Source of the DNA: Pedobacter psychrodurus
GTDB lineage: Bacteria > Bacteroidota > Bacteroidia > Sphingobacteriales > Sphingobacteriaceae
DNA length: 64,000 bases
NCBI RefSeq assembly: GCF_004331735.1
Contig: NZ_SJSO01000003.1
Location: forward strand, 310,001 to 374,000
Direction of reading: 5' to 3'
Below are positions 36,007 through 45,612 of the stretch, piece after piece. Numbering within the stretch: position 1 is the stretch's first letter; each line of letters opens with the position of its first letter. The notes below the pieces were generated by a model, which saw only the letters and a list, made by a program, of their open reading frames with translations, ran no database searches and had not been told where the DNA came from. The translations under genes were made by a program, and so were the position numbers.

Positions 36007-36612
36007 TTAATTTACAACCATCAAATTTTGTAGGATTTCCGCAATCAAAAACAGCGGAAAGCCACATTTTAAATCTTTGCTGATATCTTTCAGTGCTTTG
36101 GTGAGGTGGTTGTTGACTGTTTTTTCGGAGATGTTAAGGTCTTCCGCGATTTGTCGACGCGACTTTCCCTCTTCTCTGCTCAATCTATATACGATCCGGC
36201 ATTTTTCGGGCAATTTGGCGATAGCTTTTTCGAGCGTTGCCATCAGTTCCTTCTCCAGAATTGATGCTTCTGCTGACGGGGCGTGCACAGTCAGGTCCTC
36301 TATGCGAAGCTCCGCCATTTTTTTTCTTTTTCTATACCGCTTATCCAATATATTGATCACCCGATACTTCACCGCCACCGCAAGATAGGTGTATAGGGAA
36401 TAGTTTAAACTTATGCTATCGCGCCGTAACCATATGCTGCAAAAAATATCCTGCACGCATTCTTCGGCCTCTTCGATATTATCCAGGGCATTAGCTGCGA
36501 GCATAAAGATTTTTTCCCAATATCGATCATAGATCTGGCTGAAAGCCAGTTCATCTCCTAATCGCAAAAGTGCCATCAGCTGATCTTCCCCATATGTACT
36601 ATAAACTGACAT
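36007..36612 (-). CDS. ECF-type RNA polymerase sigma factor
   Basis: The 201-residue protein has sigma region 2 (IYDRYWEKIFMLAANAL, then ECVQDIFCSIWLRRD) and region 4 with the recognition helix in RRQIAEDLNISEKTVNNHL. It belongs to the Bacteroidota group paired with FecR and SusC. It should direct transcription of the uptake operon when FecR is released by a signal through the SusC STN domain. Length and motifs are normal. The C-terminal tail (FPLFLIAEILQNLMVVN) is hydrophobic, as often seen in this group. Confidence 0.95.
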   Translation of the reverse strand: MSVYSTYGEDQLMALLRLGDELAFSQIYDRYWEKIFMLAANALDNIEEAEECVQDIFCSIWLRRDSISLNYSLYTYLAVAVKYRVINILDKRYRKRKKMAELRIEDLTVHAPSAEASILEKELMATLEKAIAKLPEKCRIVYRLSREEGKSRRQIAEDLNISEKTVNNHLTKALKDISKDLKCGFPLFLIAEILQNLMVVN

Positions 36613-37236
36613 TGAATTGTTTGATTATACTAAGTTACGTAAATGCAACCATATTTAGATGTGGTGCCCGGTATATCCCGGGGTCAAGGCATTATAATTT
36701 GATCAAAAATTTGCTGCTGTATTAATGATCCCGCCTTGCATTTACCCTTAGTGAATTGGAATTGTTTTAATTGATGTTATTTCAAGAGATTTAAGCTGAT
36801 TTTTCAAAAATATGAAAAACTGCTTGCCGCGCTTTAGTTCAGTTTCGCTGTCTATCCTCATTGAGATTATATCCAAAGAACCATGGGAAGGTTTTCTTGC
36901 AACCGATTCTCAGACCTTAGGTTTTCCTTTTAGAATTCTTTTTGAACCATTAATTAAAAGATTGTGCCGTGTTAAAACCATCATCAATAGCGCGGCATTA
37001 GGAGTAAAGCATTAGAATCTTTCTACAAAATCGATATACACATCGAAAAATAATTTTTTTGTTAGATAGCAGATTCCACTAAACACACAACCAGGATTTG
37101 TGGATAGGTATAATGCATACTTATTCTTAAAATAATAGATTGTGTCAAGGTATGGGTGATAGGTATAAAATTATTAAGTTGTTTTTTAATGATGTTTACA
37201 AAATTACAATCTAACATTTGATAACTTTTTGAAAGC
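36613..37236. other. Intergenic region without a supported gene
   Basis: These 624 bases lie between the LytTR regulator and the sigma gene, both on the minus strand. Short frames here (36812-37015 plus, 37062-37247 minus) have no coding features. No strong hairpin is visible. Confidence 0.5.
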
Positions 37237-37947
37237 CTACACTTCATTTTGGCCGTTGAATCGGGTTAAAAAGTCTTTTTGGTATGCTTTCCCTAGTGGA
37301 ATCTTGACCTCACCGAGGTAAATGTTCCCGGTATCAAATGATGTAATTGCCTGCTGGTTTATCACGTAGCTTTTACTTACCCTTAAAAACAATCGCTCCG
37401 GTAATTTCGAGTGAATGGTCTTCAGGTTCATCCAGGTAATGTATTTATTATCCTGGGTATAGATAATGACATAATCCTTGAGACCTTCGATGTATAGGAT
37501 ACTTGAAAAGTCAATCTTGTAAAATCTTCGATCTGCACGGATCATAATATAATGATCTGCAACATTATCCAGTTCACTCTGTTTGTTTTGCCTTAAGGAA
37601 AAATACATACTCGCTTTATCCACCGCTTTGGCGAACCTTTCGGATGTGATTGGTTTAACCAAATAGTCGATCCCATCTACCTCGTAACTCTCCAGGGCAT
37701 GTTCAGAGTAAGCAGTGGTAAATATCACCAAAGTTTCTTTTGGTAGCCTACGAGCAAGCTCCAACCCAGTTTCACCGGGCATCTGGATATCGAGGAAAAC
37801 AAGGTCTATGTTATTTTCGGTGAGAAATTCATTTGCACTTAGTGCATTATTGAAAGATCCTTTCAGGTGAAGCCCCGGGAAGTTTGCAATCAGGGAGGAC
37901 ATTCCCTCCCGAGCAAAGGGTTCATCGTCGACAATTATGCAATTCAT
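37237..37947 (-). CDS. LytTR-family response regulator
   Basis: The 236-residue protein has a receiver domain with the acidic pair DDE at 7-9, phosphorylated Asp53 (LVFLDIQMPG), Thr/Ser switch in FTTAYSEHAL and lysine in DYLVKPI. A LytTR DNA-binding domain follows (about 130-230, with FYKIDFSSILYIEGLKDYVII and RVSKSYVINQQAI). The start codon overlaps the stop of the kinase gene by four bases (ATGA), so the two are translated together. The target genes are unknown; the divergent secreted protein at 39399 is a candidate. Confidence 0.95.
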   Translation of the reverse strand: MNCIIVDDEPFAREGMSSLIANFPGLHLKGSFNNALSANEFLTENNIDLVFLDIQMPGETGLELARRLPKETLVIFTTAYSEHALESYEVDGIDYLVKPITSERFAKAVDKASMYFSLRQNKQSELDNVADHYIMIRADRRFYKIDFSSILYIEGLKDYVIIYTQDNKYITWMNLKTIHSKLPERLFLRVSKSYVINQQAITSFDTGNIYLGEVKIPLGKAYQKDFLTRFNGQNEV

Positions 37948-39017
37948 GTGGGTATTTTCAATTCTACGGTATATCTGTTTTTTAAGGAGTTGCTTTCTAA
38001 TGTAAACGTTTCTCCATAGAGCAACTCCAATCGTCTTTTCATATTCTCCAGGCCTAATCCTCCACGCTTGCCAACAACCTTGATCTCCGGAACAGAGTTG
38101 TCACAACAAATGCAAATACTATCTGTCGTTCGTGTAATTCGAAGTTTGACATCAGAAGGAGACATTGTGTCAAGGCTATGTTTTGTTGCATTTTCCACCA
38201 GCGTGAGCAAAAAGTGGGGTGGAATTTTCAAGTCACCCAGGCTACTTTGTTCAACTTCTATGTCATATTCAAACCGATCTCTTCGAACCTTTTCAAGTTC
38301 CAGAAAATCACTTATAAACTGAATCTCGGAAGATAAGTAAACTTCATGGTGATTGCTTTCATACAACTGATAACGCAGGAAGTCTGAAAGCTTGAATATA
38401 ATGTGAGAGGCCAATTTCGGATTTCTATTATTGACAACTTGTATGTTGTTTAGCATGTTAAAAAGAAAATGGGGCTGGATTTGGTTGCGCAAAGCAATCA
38501 GTTCACTCTGCAAAGCCTTATTCTCCATTTCATTGATTCTCTGTGTGTCATTTATCCATCTCTGGAACAACTTGATAGCGGTCGCAAAAAGATAGAATGG
38601 TGTCAGATAAAAAATGCCGGCCAAGACGTCCAATAGGTTGAAAATAGCATTCGAAGTCGTTAAGATTCGGTGATGGTCGAAGATAAGACGATGAAAGAAA
38701 AAAAGAACTAAACAGGCAGAAGCAATAGCAAAGGTTAAGTAAACCAGATAAACTGTGGTCTGCGCATTATAAAAATACCTTGGGACAAGTATTCTGAGGT
38801 TTAGGTAAAAAAGCGCCATTAATACCACATAACTTAATATCCAATCCAAATGGTCATATACGCCCTGGAACTGGCGCCAATCTTTTCCAACAAGTATTAA
38901 AAGAAGGTAGGCAGTCATTGCAAACGCATGTCGCGAATGCCGGTATGATTTGTCGGTAAGGAACCTCAAAAGCCATTCCCTCTCTCGGATAATAGTTTGG
39001 TCTTGATGAATGCTCAT
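37944..39017 (-). CDS. LytS-like sensor histidine kinase
   Basis: The 357-residue protein has four predicted membrane segments in the first 150 residues, then a His_kinase domain with the phosphorylated histidine in QIQPHFLFNMLNNIQ and an HATPase region (TLVENATKHS, GKRGGLGLENMKRRLELLYG). There is no obvious large extracellular sensor, so it may sense membrane state or a small hydrophobic signal. It phosphorylates the LytTR regulator encoded next. Confidence 0.95.
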   Translation of the reverse strand: MSIHQDQTIIREREWLLRFLTDKSYRHSRHAFAMTAYLLLILVGKDWRQFQGVYDHLDWILSYVVLMALFYLNLRILVPRYFYNAQTTVYLVYLTFAIASACLVLFFFHRLIFDHHRILTTSNAIFNLLDVLAGIFYLTPFYLFATAIKLFQRWINDTQRINEMENKALQSELIALRNQIQPHFLFNMLNNIQVVNNRNPKLASHIIFKLSDFLRYQLYESNHHEVYLSSEIQFISDFLELEKVRRDRFEYDIEVEQSSLGDLKIPPHFLLTLVENATKHSLDTMSPSDVKLRITRTTDSICICCDNSVPEIKVVGKRGGLGLENMKRRLELLYGETFTLESNSLKNRYTVELKIPT

Positions 39018-39398
39018 GGAAAAAAGCAGATTTAATCATTTTGGTGCGCTGCAAATATAATCATCTTCATTGCGAAATTGAGATGAGGGATATTGTTTTG
39101 GTATGGCTTTGCCATCATTCGTCTAAAATTTAAGTCCAAATGATTTCTAATAATTTAATATGGTTAGGGTTAATTTTGCAGCCTACTTGTGACCTTTTTC
39201 AGCTACGGACGCCATTTTTAAGGTTTTGGAAGCTACTAAATGACTCGTTTATTTCGAGGGTTGCCCAATATAAATTTCTGTTGGTATAGGCAATCGATAC
39301 TTTGGTCTAGTAATAAGATAATTCGAGCTGTATTGGAAAGATATTTGAACACCCGGCTACCATAATTAAATATTTATAAATTATTATCTTAAAAAAAA
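39018..39398. other. Divergent promoter region
   Basis: These 381 bases separate the LytS gene from the hydrolase-like gene and must contain both promoters. No LytTR-type direct repeat pair could be recognised with confidence. Confidence 0.4.
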
Positions 39399-40433
39399 AT
39401 GAAAACATTACATCAGCACAGAACATTCCTTTTCACGACATTGATTACACTGTTGATTACCGTAGCATGCAGCTGTAGGAAGGACACCATAGTGAAAGAT
39501 GGAGGGATGCCTGGACAAGCACAAAATGGCCCGGGAGGTAGTGATTATCTTTACCGTAATATTACAAAGATAGCGTACCAAAGCAATGGTGTTGAAAATT
39601 ATATTTTCCAGCCTTCACCCAAGCCTAAAAATGCACTTCCTGTAATTGCATTTCAGCACGCCTATAATATCTATCCTGGCAATCAGTTAGATCGTCACAC
39701 TGGCCTGATCAATCACCTTGTAAAAAAAGGGTATACCGTTATATATGATGAGTTTCAACCAAAGCTCGATACCGACCCAAAAACTTTTGAAAACAATGCT
39801 GCAATCATAATCAGTGATGGCCTAAAATATATCAAGGAACATCCTGAAGAATTAGCTCCGGTTGCTTTGTCCGAAAATGGTCTGCTACAGCTTGGGCTGA
39901 TCGGATATTCGGTAGGTGGGGCGACATCCATCAATCTAGCAGCGAACTATCGCCAGAACGGTATTCCAAAGCCTGCATATTTATTCACTTTGGTTGCCAA
40001 TAATGGAGGTGGTAATACCACACCAATGCGAGATGCGGGAACAATTGATCCAGATACGAAAGTCGTGATCATTGATGTGGAAGATGATGGTGAAAATACA
40101 TTTATTACTTCCTCAAACTGCTGGAATCAGATTTCACAAATCCCTGCTGCGAACAAGCAATGGATTGGGGTATTCTCAGATAGAAATCCATCCAAACCGT
40201 CCGAGCAATTGAAGGCAGACCATTATAGTCCCGCTTCAGACGCTCCAGATGCGCTGGATTTTAATGGTTACTATAAATGGGCGACTGCGCTGGCCAACTA
40301 CTCCTTTTACGGTAATGATTATAAGTTTTGGTGGGGAAATACAGAACAGGCCACCTTCATGGGAATTTGGGGGGATGGTTCTGAAGTTAAACGCGCAAAG
40401 ACCGGTCAGACAGCTTTCTGGCCTGGACACTAA
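39399..40433 (+). CDS. Secreted alpha/beta-hydrolase-fold protein
   Basis: The 344-residue protein starts with a signal sequence ending ITVACSCRK, which is compatible with a lipoprotein although the lipobox is imperfect. The nucleophile elbow GYSVGG is visible about halfway, preceded by the typical strand LLQLGLI. A conserved aspartate region (VVIIDVEDDGENTF) and a late histidine (LKADHYSP) could complete a triad. The HAYNIYPGN segment may be the oxyanion-hole region. The exact substrate (ester, lipid or peptide) is not readable. It is divergent from the LytS/LytTR pair. Confidence 0.7.
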   Translation: MKTLHQHRTFLFTTLITLLITVACSCRKDTIVKDGGMPGQAQNGPGGSDYLYRNITKIAYQSNGVENYIFQPSPKPKNALPVIAFQHAYNIYPGNQLDRHTGLINHLVKKGYTVIYDEFQPKLDTDPKTFENNAAIIISDGLKYIKEHPEELAPVALSENGLLQLGLIGYSVGGATSINLAANYRQNGIPKPAYLFTLVANNGGGNTTPMRDAGTIDPDTKVVIIDVEDDGENTFITSSNCWNQISQIPAANKQWIGVFSDRNPSKPSEQLKADHYSPASDAPDALDFNGYYKWATALANYSFYGNDYKFWWGNTEQATFMGIWGDGSEVKRAKTGQTAFWPGH

Positions 40434-40545
40434 AAGCATCAGTGTTGGCTTAAGGTCTAAACATTATTTAACCGAAGTTTGCCATTATTATCTTAATAAT
40501 AAGCATGTTTATTTGGTAAGTATTGGATACTATCATCCTAACTTC

Positions 40546-40575
40546 GATAATCTGAGCATTTATGCTCAGATTATC
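40546..40575. terminator. Perfect bidirectional hairpin between convergent genes
   Basis: GATAATCTGAGCAT (40546-40559) is the exact reverse complement of ATGCTCAGATTATC (40562-40575), with TT between. It lies between the hydrolase gene and the convergent GH43 gene. The rest of the 488-base gap has no supported gene. Confidence 0.75.
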
Positions 40576-40921
40576 CCCAGTTTTAAAGTTTCAGCACTTT
40601 GTGGAAGTTTCTTAAGAAATGAATATGTTATTCGAAATTGAAAGTCACTTCGTTTAGTTGATAATTGACCAACTCGACACATTGATTTTTAACGTGCTTG
40701 AGGAGTACCGAAATCTGCATAACTAGTCGATCTGCCGCGGGATTGCTTGCCCAAGACTTGCGGGAACTCCATGGCACTCACCAAAAGATGAATAATTATA
40801 TCCGCTCATAACGATCGGGCGATCCATTCTCGGAGTTTATCGTAAGTCTAAGTTGTCAAGGTCGATTTTTGGATATATACATTCCTAAACCTGATAAGAG
40901 TTCGACTTTTAACGGCTGTTT

Positions 40922-42643
40922 TTAATTATTGATTAAACTAAAGTAGCTAAAAGTCCCTGTTTGCGAAAGATCTCCTTTTACCACAACGCCTGCCCTATAT
41001 CCCATTCCCCAAGGTGCATATTTCGCTGCTGAAAAATCTGTACGGTAAAAACTAAGCCATTCTGCGCGCTGTTTTTTATAGAAAAATTCGATTTGTTTAC
41101 CATCATTACTGATTTGCATCTTCAATTGCACGAGGCCAGTTAAATTTTCCTTTGATGTTTTAAGGATATTATAAGCTCCCTGAAAATTATCAAAGACAAT
41201 AAAGCCGTCACTTGAGGCCGTAATCCCTATTCCACCCAGTTCCCCAGGCCATTTGCTTTTAAAAATAGCGCCGCCAAGGCAGATACCCGTTTTTGCCATA
41301 CCCGGCTTTACTTCGGCACTAATGCTGAAATTCACAGTTTTAATGTACTGGCCCAGAAAGGTGCCTAACGCATGGTTTTCATCGGATGCAGCTAATTTTA
41401 ATCCCTGATCAAAAGACATCGACGGCCTTTGCGATTTGGAAGGCCATTGCCATGCAAGATCAAGTTTTTGATCGTTTTCAAAATTGTCCACAAAATCAAG
41501 GTCGGTCCGTGGCCTATTTGGGAGGGTTGCATTATGCAACACAGGCCAACCATCAGTACCAACAATTAGTTCTTCTAAAATGCCTTCCCGGCCTACAAAA
41601 ACGTCATAACTTTTGTTAAAGGCATGATACAGCATAAACAATCTGTCCTCTATTGTATTAACCACGGTACCGTGGCCTGGGCAATTCCACTTATCGTTAC
41701 TTTGCATAATCGGGTTATCGCCATATTTCTCCCAAATTCCGCTGTCAAGGTCTTTCGTCCTGGCAATTCCTGTTTTATAGTTGCATTTTGCATCGCAGCA
41801 GCCGCCAACAGAATACAGGCTATAAATATATTCTCCCAAAGTAAAAAAACAGGCGCCTTCAACAAGTCCTGTTTCCCATGGTTGGCTGTTGGTAAATACT
41901 TTACTCTTTTGGCCCAGCAATTTCGTTCGGCTATTGTTAATTTCCTGTTTCCAGATCCAGCTATCTTTGCCACAGCCATTGCCGTCATTTTTCCAGAAAG
42001 CATAAATTTTTCCATTTTGCTGTAATTCAAATGCATCTATGGCGCCACATTCATCCTCAATAATAACGGGCCCATTGTCGGTAAATTTACCGTTTTCAAT
42101 TTTATCTGCATCGATCCAGGCGGTACCGCACTGTAAACCCCGATTACCTTTTGTTTCCCTGTTGTGCGCTGTATAATAAGCATAAATCCGGTTCTGCTTT
42201 TGATCGTAAACCAGCTCTGATGCCCAAAAGTTATTCTCGCCCCATTGGTTTTTCATATCTTTAAACCCATCTGGAAAGACATGATTGATCAGTTTCCAGT
42301 TTTTAAGGTCAGTAGATTTATAGATGGTAAAATATGGAGCCCACTCGTTTGTGGTAGAAGTTGCATAATACACTTTTCCAACTCTGATGATCGAGGGATC
42401 CGGGTTGTCGCCTGGTAGGGCAGGGTTTAACAGCAAAGGAGCAATGTTTTTAGTATTAGCATTTGGAGTTTGTGCTCTTTTTAATCCGCAGGAAGCGGTG
42501 CAAAAGCTGACTAACAAATAAAACAGACAAATAACAAAAGCTGTTAGGTATGGCTTCTTTACAATTATTGTTGTTTGGTTGTTTACCAGATGGATACCAC
42601 TTATATATTTTTTAAAGAATATAGATAACTGAAAAGTGATCAT
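40922..42643 (-). CDS. Glycoside hydrolase family 43 protein (lipoprotein)
   Basis: The 573-residue protein has an N-terminal extension and a lipoprotein signal (VSFCTASCG, Cys52). The five-bladed GH43 propeller follows with the catalytic residues in place: Asp82 (NPDPSII, base), Asp203 (AIDAFEL, pKa modulator) and Glu262 (LVEGACFF, acid). A C-terminal beta-sandwich of about 190 residues (from VDFVDNFEN) is typical of GH43 subfamilies acting on arabinoxylan or arabinan. The first 28 residues before the hydrophobic stretch are unusually long, so the true start may be further in. It acts on the cell surface or in the periplasm. Confidence 0.9.
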   Translation of the reverse strand: MITFQLSIFFKKYISGIHLVNNQTTIIVKKPYLTAFVICLFYLLVSFCTASCGLKRAQTPNANTKNIAPLLLNPALPGDNPDPSIIRVGKVYYATSTTNEWAPYFTIYKSTDLKNWKLINHVFPDGFKDMKNQWGENNFWASELVYDQKQNRIYAYYTAHNRETKGNRGLQCGTAWIDADKIENGKFTDNGPVIIEDECGAIDAFELQQNGKIYAFWKNDGNGCGKDSWIWKQEINNSRTKLLGQKSKVFTNSQPWETGLVEGACFFTLGEYIYSLYSVGGCCDAKCNYKTGIARTKDLDSGIWEKYGDNPIMQSNDKWNCPGHGTVVNTIEDRLFMLYHAFNKSYDVFVGREGILEELIVGTDGWPVLHNATLPNRPRTDLDFVDNFENDQKLDLAWQWPSKSQRPSMSFDQGLKLAASDENHALGTFLGQYIKTVNFSISAEVKPGMAKTGICLGGAIFKSKWPGELGGIGITASSDGFIVFDNFQGAYNILKTSKENLTGLVQLKMQISNDGKQIEFFYKKQRAEWLSFYRTDFSAAKYAPWGMGYRAGVVVKGDLSQTGTFSYFSLINN

Positions 42644-43172
42644 GTACTTAAAGTATTAATCGTTTTTTAACATTGGTTATTTCACCGAAAATAGACAATT
42701 ATCGAACAGGGCAATGGCATACCGAAGTTGGAGCATCGCTCACAAATTAACGTTTTATTGCTAATCCATGAGTTCTGACCTGAGATCTTTTACTTCCTTT
42801 TTAGTCATTCGCTTTGTTTTAAGCTGTTGTCTTGTAGTGAGTTGGTTGTATTTTATTTTATTTGGTTACATCTTTTTTAACAGGCACTTAGCCTTGCCAT
42901 TCTTCTTCTTTTTCATTTGTTGATCATGTAAAATGAGACAAATCAACAATAAATTGAGCATATTTTACAATGTTCATTGGCTTACTTTGGCCCTTGAACC
43001 AATGATGAGCTTGTTAATCGAAATCAAATCGCAAATGCTATACCACCAGTATAGGGGTGCCTATGAAGCCATATTACTTCTTGTTATTGCTATGTGCTCC
43101 TTAGGTGCTCGTAAAATCAATCGTAAAGCTAATTCTCTAAACACATTATACAATTTCAATAAATTAAATTCA
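42644..43172. other. Divergent intergenic region (GH43 and DUF1080 genes)
   Basis: 529 AT-rich bases. The frame of the DUF1080 gene is open back to 42933, but that extension lacks coding features and would hide the signal peptide. Nothing else is supported. Confidence 0.5.
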
Positions 43173-43910
43173 ATGAAAAACTACAGGTTAATTTACATCC
43201 TATTATTGGGCATTTTTGCCGTAAACCTAACTCACGCTCAAAACATTCTTAGCAAAAGTGAAAAGAAAGAAGGTTTTAAATTGCTATGGAACGGCAAGGA
43301 CGCAAGTGGCTGGCGTGCGATATTTAAAGCACAGTTTCCTGCCAAAGGCTGGGAGATGAAAGATGGTGTTTTAACGGTATTGGCATCCAATGGACGTGAG
43401 CAGGGCTCAGGTGGTGATATTGTAACTAGGGATGAATACTCTGCTTTTATATTAAAATTCGATTTCAAACTTACCTCGGGTGCCAACAGTGGTATAAAAT
43501 ATTTTGTAACTGAAGAAGAAAAAACCAACCTATCGGGTATTGGTCTTGAATTTCAAGTATTGGATGATGAAAAACATCCTGATGCAAAACTGGGCAAAAA
43601 CGGTAACCGTAAACTGGCTTCTCTTTACGATCTTATTCCATCACATAAGCCTGCCTCGATAGTCAAAGCTATTGGCGAATGGAATAGTGGTGAGATCCGT
43701 GTTTATCCGAATGATCATGTAGAGCATTGGTTGAACGGGGTGAAGGTAGTGGAATATGAACGCGGATCAGAAGAGTTCAGAAAACTGGTGGCTGGAAGTA
43801 AATACAAGACATGGAAGACCTTTGGAGAAGCAAAAAAGGGACATATCCTGATCCAGGATCACGGCAACAATGTTTCGTACAAAAACATTAAAATAAAAAC
43901 ACTTAAATAA
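43173..43910 (+). CDS. DUF1080 (3-keto-disaccharide hydrolase-like) secreted protein
   Basis: The ATG at 43173 is chosen because it puts a clear signal peptide first ([17 protein letters not shown]). The 245-residue product has the DUF1080 concanavalin-like fold: [15 protein letters not shown], then a [10 protein letters not shown] strand, [29 protein letters not shown], the [13 protein letters not shown] block and the final [18 protein letters not shown]. Members hydrolyse 3-keto-glycosides in the periplasm and usually lie beside Gfo/Idh/MocA oxidoreductases. Here only a 32-residue relic of such a neighbour follows. Confidence 0.92.
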   Translation: MKNYRLIYILLLGIFAVNLTHAQNILSKSEKKEGFKLLWNGKDASGWRAIFKAQFPAKGWEMKDGVLTVLASNGREQGSGGDIVTRDEYSAFILKFDFKLTSGANSGIKYFVTEEEKTNLSGIGLEFQVLDDEKHPDAKLGKNGNRKLASLYDLIPSHKPASIVKAIGEWNSGEIRVYPNDHVEHWLNGVKVVEYERGSEEFRKLVAGSKYKTWKTFGEAKKGHILIQDHGNNVSYKNIKIKTLK

Positions 43911-43918
43911 TAGCTGTT

Positions 43919-44017
43919 ATGGAAGAATCGAGAAGAGACTTTATAAAAAAGGCGGCTTTTGGTTGCGAGGAAATGCTGGCCTCCCCATTAACGTATTCTA
44001 TCTTTTCCATAATATAG
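43919..44017 (+). pseudogene. Orphan twin-arginine signal relic
   Basis: An ATG nine bases after the DUF1080 stop opens a 32-residue frame beginning MEESRRDFIKKAAFG, the exact style of Tat signals on Bacteroidota Gfo/Idh/MocA oxidoreductases and sugar-phosphate isomerases. After the signal the sequence is CEEMLASPLTYSI and stops. The rest of the enzyme is absent, so a deletion removed it. The following 390 bases hold no supported gene. Confidence 0.7.
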
Positions 44018-44411
44018 TTTGTAAGTTGGTATTCTATAAATTTCCTTGTGCATTCCAAATGTTGCAGACAGCGGCGCCATATACTAATTTCATCGTCAAA
44101 GTTAATCCGGTTTAAAAGTATAATTCCCGAATTATGATGGAAGAAGTGGGGGTCGGTGATTTTGCAGTGCTGAATGGTTGCAACTTTTTAGCTGATAATC
44201 TGATCCAAAACCGCAATAAAAATCCTTGGATGAACTGGTTGAATAGGCAAAGTCATTTTCATTGTTTATCCAAATGCCATTAAGGTGAACTTTTTTCCCC
44301 TGCTGCACTTTCAGGAAAAGGAATGGTAGGCTCCATGGTCATTGGGTTTTTGCCCACCATTATTCTACCAAGCGGATTATTTTGCGCTCAAATCCCTGAA
44401 CCTCTAAACAA

Positions 44412-44458
44412 AAAGTCCGAAGATTAAGGAACTTGCGTTACCTTGACCTTCGGACTTT
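44412..44458. terminator. Long hairpin before the carbonic anhydrase gene
   Basis: AAAGTCCGAAG (44412-44422) pairs with CTTCGGACTTT (44448-44458) around a 25-base loop. A and T flanks allow it to work on both strands. It probably ends the minus-strand carbonic anhydrase transcript (stop 52 bases away). Confidence 0.7.
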
Positions 44459-44509
44459 CTTAAACTCTTGTCTTCTGTTTCCTGGCTTCAGGCCTCCAAA
44501 CCTGAACTA

Positions 44510-45136
44510 CTAATACAGGTTATAAATCTCTTTAATGTCTTTCAAAATCGCATCGAAATCTATATTAAGATCGATTAATTTACCAGTGCGGATATCGAAA
44601 ACCCAGCCGTGGACGGTTAAACCACGTTCTGTAATGGCTTGTTGTATTGCCGCAGTTTTTAAAAGATTTACACATTGTTCCTGAACGTTAAGCTCTACTA
44701 ATCTGTCGTAACGTTTAGCTTCATCCTCAATTCCATTTAATTCATCTTTGTGGGTACGATACACATCGCGGATGTTACGCAACCAAGGGTTTAAAATACC
44801 CATATCGTCAGGTTGCATTGCAGCTTTTACACCACCGCAATTATAGTGACCGCAAACGACAACATGCTTTACCTTTAAATGTCGAACAGAATAATTTAGT
44901 ACAGTCATAACGTTTAAGTCTACGTTATTAACCAGGTTTGCCACGTTACGATGTACGAAAGCCTGTCCGGGCTGTATGCCCATTAAATCCTCAGCCGAAA
45001 CACGGCTGTCGGAACAGCCGATGTACAAAAATTCTGGTGCTTGTCCCTTAGCTAGTTCAGTGAAATAATTTTCATCTATTGAGAGCTTGTTTGAAATCCA
45101 TTTTTCATTATTTTTAAAAACGTCTTCTACTTTCAT
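44510..45136 (-). CDS. Beta-carbonic anhydrase
   Basis: The 208-residue protein has all active-site residues: zinc ligands Cys41, His97 and Cys100 (GCSDSRVS and GHYNCGG) and the Asp43-Arg45 dyad. It interconverts CO2 and bicarbonate in the cytoplasm. The gene is monocistronic, with a hairpin downstream and a 476-base gap upstream. Length and motifs are those of the clade B enzymes. Confidence 0.97.
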   Translation of the reverse strand: MKVEDVFKNNEKWISNKLSIDENYFTELAKGQAPEFLYIGCSDSRVSAEDLMGIQPGQAFVHRNVANLVNNVDLNVMTVLNYSVRHLKVKHVVVCGHYNCGGVKAAMQPDDMGILNPWLRNIRDVYRTHKDELNGIEDEAKRYDRLVELNVQEQCVNLLKTAAIQQAITERGLTVHGWVFDIRTGKLIDLNIDFDAILKDIKEIYNLY

Positions 45137-45612
45137 TTTTTTATAATTTTTTATGATACAAATAGTTTATTTTGATGCTATTGGTGAAAAACTAAACAAA
45201 GATTTTTCCGTTTTATCAAATCTTCTGTCCATTAATTTTAATTCCCTGATAAACAAAGTATTTGGATGAATGCTGAAGAAAATTGAATAGAGTCAATTTC
45301 TTTAAGAATGTTTAATCTCGGTAACATTAATGCCAGGTGTGCCGTCACTTATTTAATTTAAGTTTAAACTTCTTTACATTATACCTAACCAAGCTGCCAT
45401 ATCTTCTTACATGTTTTAAATCGGCTCGTACCGCTTGCATACAAATTTATTTAACCCGTTTTCTCTCTCTTTAAAACCGCTCCGTGTCAGAGTGGAGTAA
45501 GGAATACGTTAACCGCTATATAATGGCAGAAAGAAAGTGATGAAACTTTTGTTTTTACATGACTCCAATTGAAGGTTAAAGAGTAAGCCGATAGTAAACC
45601 AACTTACAATAA
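45137..45612. other. Intergenic region without a supported gene
   Basis: 476 AT-rich bases between two minus-strand genes. I see no open frame, strong hairpin or repeat. Confidence 0.5.

Noticed and set aside
41624..42036. Frames of about 130 residues on both strands inside the GH43 gene
   Set aside because: They overlap the GH43 catalytic domain, whose conserved residues show which frame is real.
42933..43172. An 80-residue N-terminal extension of the DUF1080 protein
   Set aside because: It would bury the signal peptide and has no coding character; the start at 43173 is better.
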